Position numbers and translations under genes: made by a program. DNA of 64,000 nucleotides, taken from DASXKD01 sp963707905. GTDB taxonomy: Bacteria > Actinomycetota > Actinomycetes > Streptosporangiales > Streptosporangiaceae. The stretch covers positions 62,001 to 126,000 of the forward strand of contig CAVPSA010000048.1 in assembly GCA_963707905.1 (NCBI GenBank), given 5' to 3'. Shown here one piece after another: positions 61,782 through 64,000 of the stretch (position 1 is the first letter of the stretch; each line of letters begins with the position of its first letter). The notes beneath the pieces were generated by a model that saw only the letters and a program-made list of their open reading frames with translations, was not told where the DNA came from and did not search any database.

Positions 61782-63926
61782 CTAACCTGCCGCACCGGTA
61801 TCCCTTCCCGCCTTCGCCAGGCTCGACCGCGCCGCGGCCACCACGTTTTCCGCCGTCAGCCCGAAATGCCGGTAGAGATCCTGGTAGCTCGCGGAGGCCC
61901 CGAAATGCTCCAGGCTCACGCTCGCACCGGCGTCACCGACGAACGCCCGCCAGCCGAGCGCGATGCCCGCCTCGACCGACACCCGCGCCCGCACATGTGC
62001 CGGAAGCACCTCCTCCTGGTACGAAGCGTCCTGCGCGGCGAACCATTCCACGCACGGCATGGAGACGACCCGCGCGGCGATGCCGCCGGCCGCCAGTTCC
62101 TCCCGGGCGGCGAGCGCGATCTGCACCTCGCTGCCGGTGCCGATGAGGATCACCGCCGGATCGCCGCCCGCCGCTTCGGCCAGCACGTACCCGCCCCTGG
62201 CGGTGCCTTCCGCGCTGGCGAAGCCGGCACCGGCGCGCACGTCCGCGGCGCTGGCACTGCGGTCAAGCACGGGCAGGTTCTGCCGGCTCAGGCACAGCCC
62301 GGCGGGCCGGTCGGTGTGCTCAAGGATGGTGCGCCAGGCCACCACCGTCTCGTTCGCGTCTCCCGGCCGGACCACGTCCAGGCCCGGGATCGCCCGCAGC
62401 GCCCACAGGTGCTCGACCGGCTGATGGGTCGGCCCGTCCTCACCGAGCCCGATCGAGTCGTGCGTCCACACGAACGTGACCGGCAGCCCCATCAGGGCCG
62501 CGAGCCGCACCGCGGGCCGCATGTAGTCGCTGAACACCAGGAACGTGCCGCCGTAGGGCCGGGTCAGCCCGTGCAGGACTATCCCGTTGCAGATGGCCCC
62601 CATGGCGTGTTCCCGGATCCCGAAGTGCAGGGTCCGGCCGTACGGGTTACCGGTGAACATCCGGGTCTGATGCTCGGCCGGGATGAACGACGGCTCGCCC
62701 TTCATCGTCGTGTTGTTGCTGCCAGCGAGGTCGGCCGAGCCGCCCCATAGTTCGGGCAGCACCGGGGCCAGTTCGTTCAGAATCGCGCCAGAGGCCCGGC
62801 GCGTGGCCGTGCCCTTGGCGTCCGGCGGGAACTGGGGGAGTACCGAGGTCCAGCCCTCGGGCAGCCGCCGGGCGGACAGCCGGTCAAGCAGCGCCGCCCG
62901 CTCCGGGTTGCGCTCCCGCCAGGCCGCGTAGGACTCCTCCCACTCGGCGTGCAGCTTCTTGCCGCGGTCGGCCACCTTGCGCGCGTGGCTGACGGCCTCG
63001 TCCTCCGCGGGGAAGTTCACCTCCGGGTCGAAGTGCAGGATGCGCTTGGTCTTGGCCACCTCTTCGGCGCCGAGTGCCGCGCCGTGCGCCGCGCCGGTGT
63101 TCTGCGCATCCGGCGCGGGCCAGGCGATGATCGTGCGCAGCGAGATGAACGACGGCTGGACGGTGTTGTTCCTGGCGTTCTCGAACGCCGCGGCCAGGGT
63201 CGCGACGTCCTCGTGGTAGCCCTCGGCCGTCCGCCAGCTGACCCGCTGCACGTGCCAGCCATAGGCCTCGTAGCGGGCGGCGACGTCTTCGGACTTGGCG
63301 ATGTTGGTGTCGTCCTCGATGGAGATCGAGTTGTCGTCGTAGAGGACGATCAGGTTGCCGAGGTCCTGGTGCGCGGCCAGCGAGGAGGCCTCATGGCTGA
63401 TGCCTTCCTCCATGTCACCGTCCGAGGCGAACGCGTAGATGTGGTGGTCGAAGGGGCTGGCGCCGGGTGCCGCGTCCGGGTCGAGCAGGCCGCGCTCCCG
63501 GCGGGCGGCCATCGCCATGCCGACCGCGTTGGCGATGCCCTGCCCGAGTGGCCCGGTGGTGGTCTCCACCCCCGCGGTGAGCCCGTGCTCGGGGTGGCCG
63601 GGGGTGCGGCTGCCCCAGGTCCGGTAGTGCTCGATGTCGTCCAGGGTGAGCCCGTACCCGGACAGGTAGAGCTGCAGGTAGAGGGTGAGGCTGGAGTGCC
63701 CGCAGGAGAGCACGAACCGGTCCCGGCCCAGCCACTGTGGGTCGGCGGGATCGTGCCGGAGGATCCGCTGGAACAACAGGTAGGCCGCGGGCGCCAGGCT
63801 CATGGCCGTGCCGGGGTGACCGGATCCGGCCTGCTCGACCGCGTCCATCGCGAGCACGCGGATCAGGTCGACCGCGCGCTGGTCCGTGGCTGACCACACC
63901 GGGTCCGCGCCAGATGTGTTGCTCAC
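61782..63926 (-). CDS. tkt: transketolase
   Basis: A 714-residue thiamine-diphosphate enzyme. The N-terminal ThDP domain has the substrate His in QAGSGHPGTAMSLAPA and the Mg-binding motif ASDGDMEEGISHEASSLAA. Later blocks are HDSIGLGEDGPTHQPVEHL (pyrimidine domain) and GTGSEVQIAL (C-terminal domain). The GTG at 63926 (VSNTSGADPVW) was preferred over the longer frame to 63998 because homologous sequence begins soon after it. It is the first gene visible of the pentose-phosphate unit; the promoter may lie outside the window. Confidence 0.95.
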   Translation of the reverse strand: MSNTSGADPVWSATDQRAVDLIRVLAMDAVEQAGSGHPGTAMSLAPAAYLLFQRILRHDPADPQWLGRDRFVLSCGHSSLTLYLQLYLSGYGLTLDDIEHYRTWGSRTPGHPEHGLTAGVETTTGPLGQGIANAVGMAMAARRERGLLDPDAAPGASPFDHHIYAFASDGDMEEGISHEASSLAAHQDLGNLIVLYDDNSISIEDDTNIAKSEDVAARYEAYGWHVQRVSWRTAEGYHEDVATLAAAFENARNNTVQPSFISLRTIIAWPAPDAQNTGAAHGAALGAEEVAKTKRILHFDPEVNFPAEDEAVSHARKVADRGKKLHAEWEESYAAWRERNPERAALLDRLSARRLPEGWTSVLPQFPPDAKGTATRRASGAILNELAPVLPELWGGSADLAGSNNTTMKGEPSFIPAEHQTRMFTGNPYGRTLHFGIREHAMGAICNGIVLHGLTRPYGGTFLVFSDYMRPAVRLAALMGLPVTFVWTHDSIGLGEDGPTHQPVEHLWALRAIPGLDVVRPGDANETVVAWRTILEHTDRPAGLCLSRQNLPVLDRSASAADVRAGAGFASAEGTARGGYVLAEAAGGDPAVILIGTGSEVQIALAAREELAAGGIAARVVSMPCVEWFAAQDASYQEEVLPAHVRARVSVEAGIALGWRAFVGDAGASVSLEHFGASASYQDLYRHFGLTAENVVAAARSSLAKAGRDTGAAG

Positions 63927-64000
63927 CGTGAGATCAGCGCTCCTCTCCCCAAGGCAGGCAGGCGCAGGCCGGAGGCCCGGCCCGCCAGGATTCATCACTC

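Noticed and set aside
56690..62750. Very long plus-strand open frames opposite opcA, zwf, pgi, tal and tkt
   Set aside because: All mirror third-position GC of known pentose-phosphate genes and show no conserved motif.

Overview
This is a 64 kb segment of a very GC-rich actinomycete chromosome. Markers of the phylum are RbpA, WhiA, a WhiB protein, an Lsr2-like protein, the EgtABCD ergothioneine pathway, OpcA next to Zwf, and an AfsR/SARP-type regulator. The gene order of the blocks resembles Streptomyces and Streptosporangiales, but the genus cannot be fixed from this sequence. No rRNA, tRNA, transposase, phage or CRISPR array was recognised.

Layout. 1-8.8 kb: end of a MetE-like methyltransferase, an MFS exporter, a SnoaL-like protein, a large SARP/BTAD-ATPase regulator, a cupin and a frameshifted exported sialidase-like protein. 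8.9-15.1 kb: a flavoprotein disulfide reductase, then egtABCD. 15.2-19.7 kb: an unusual set made of speD facing bpsA (branched polyamine synthase), GNAT, FkbH-ACP fusion and Sfp-type PPTase, the last four overlapping head to tail. 19.7-31.5 kb: thiolase, CDP-alcohol phosphatidyltransferase, mannose-1-P guanylyltransferase-like protein, FHA protein, two MerR regulators with a bifunctional-nuclease protein between them, an ABC-2 permease, then a glycine riboswitch and gcvP. 31.5-40.5 kb: uvrC, rapZ, yvcK, whiA, gap, pgk, tpiA, secG, rbpA. 40.5-49.5 kb: broken gad, ligC, RibD-like reductase, glgX, aidB-like, cysH, a 41-residue Cys-rich protein, whiB. 49.8-55.6 kb: repeat-rich protein, lsr2-like, MscS-like channel, acetate-transporter family protein, two-RCK channel. 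55.7-63.9 kb: tkt-tal-pgi-zwf-opcA-pgl transcribed leftward as one pentose-phosphate unit.

Two things stand out. First, the polyamine/FkbH-ACP/PPTase operon has the parts to make a branched polyamine and to load a carrier-bound, possibly glyceryl, unit, and its promoter carries three exact-phase 22-bp direct repeats. Second, short GC-rich repeats of three families sit inside or at the ends of protein genes: 30-bp tandem units in egtA, the thiolase gene, gad and glgX; a purine-rich roughly 40-bp block in egtB, the GNAT gene, uvrC and the speD 5' end; and a palindromic CCCGGGGGGGCG element in egtD and pgk. They mostly fall in loops or termini and usually keep the reading frame, which recalls the Rickettsia palindromic elements.

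Six single-base frame breaks (two in the sialidase-like gene and one each in uvrC, pgk, gad and the repeat protein) affect even core genes. Assembly or sequencing indels are a serious possibility and should be excluded before any gene is called dead. A further signal is an 11-bp direct repeat upstream of both the SnoaL and cupin genes, which fits binding by the adjacent SARP regulator.
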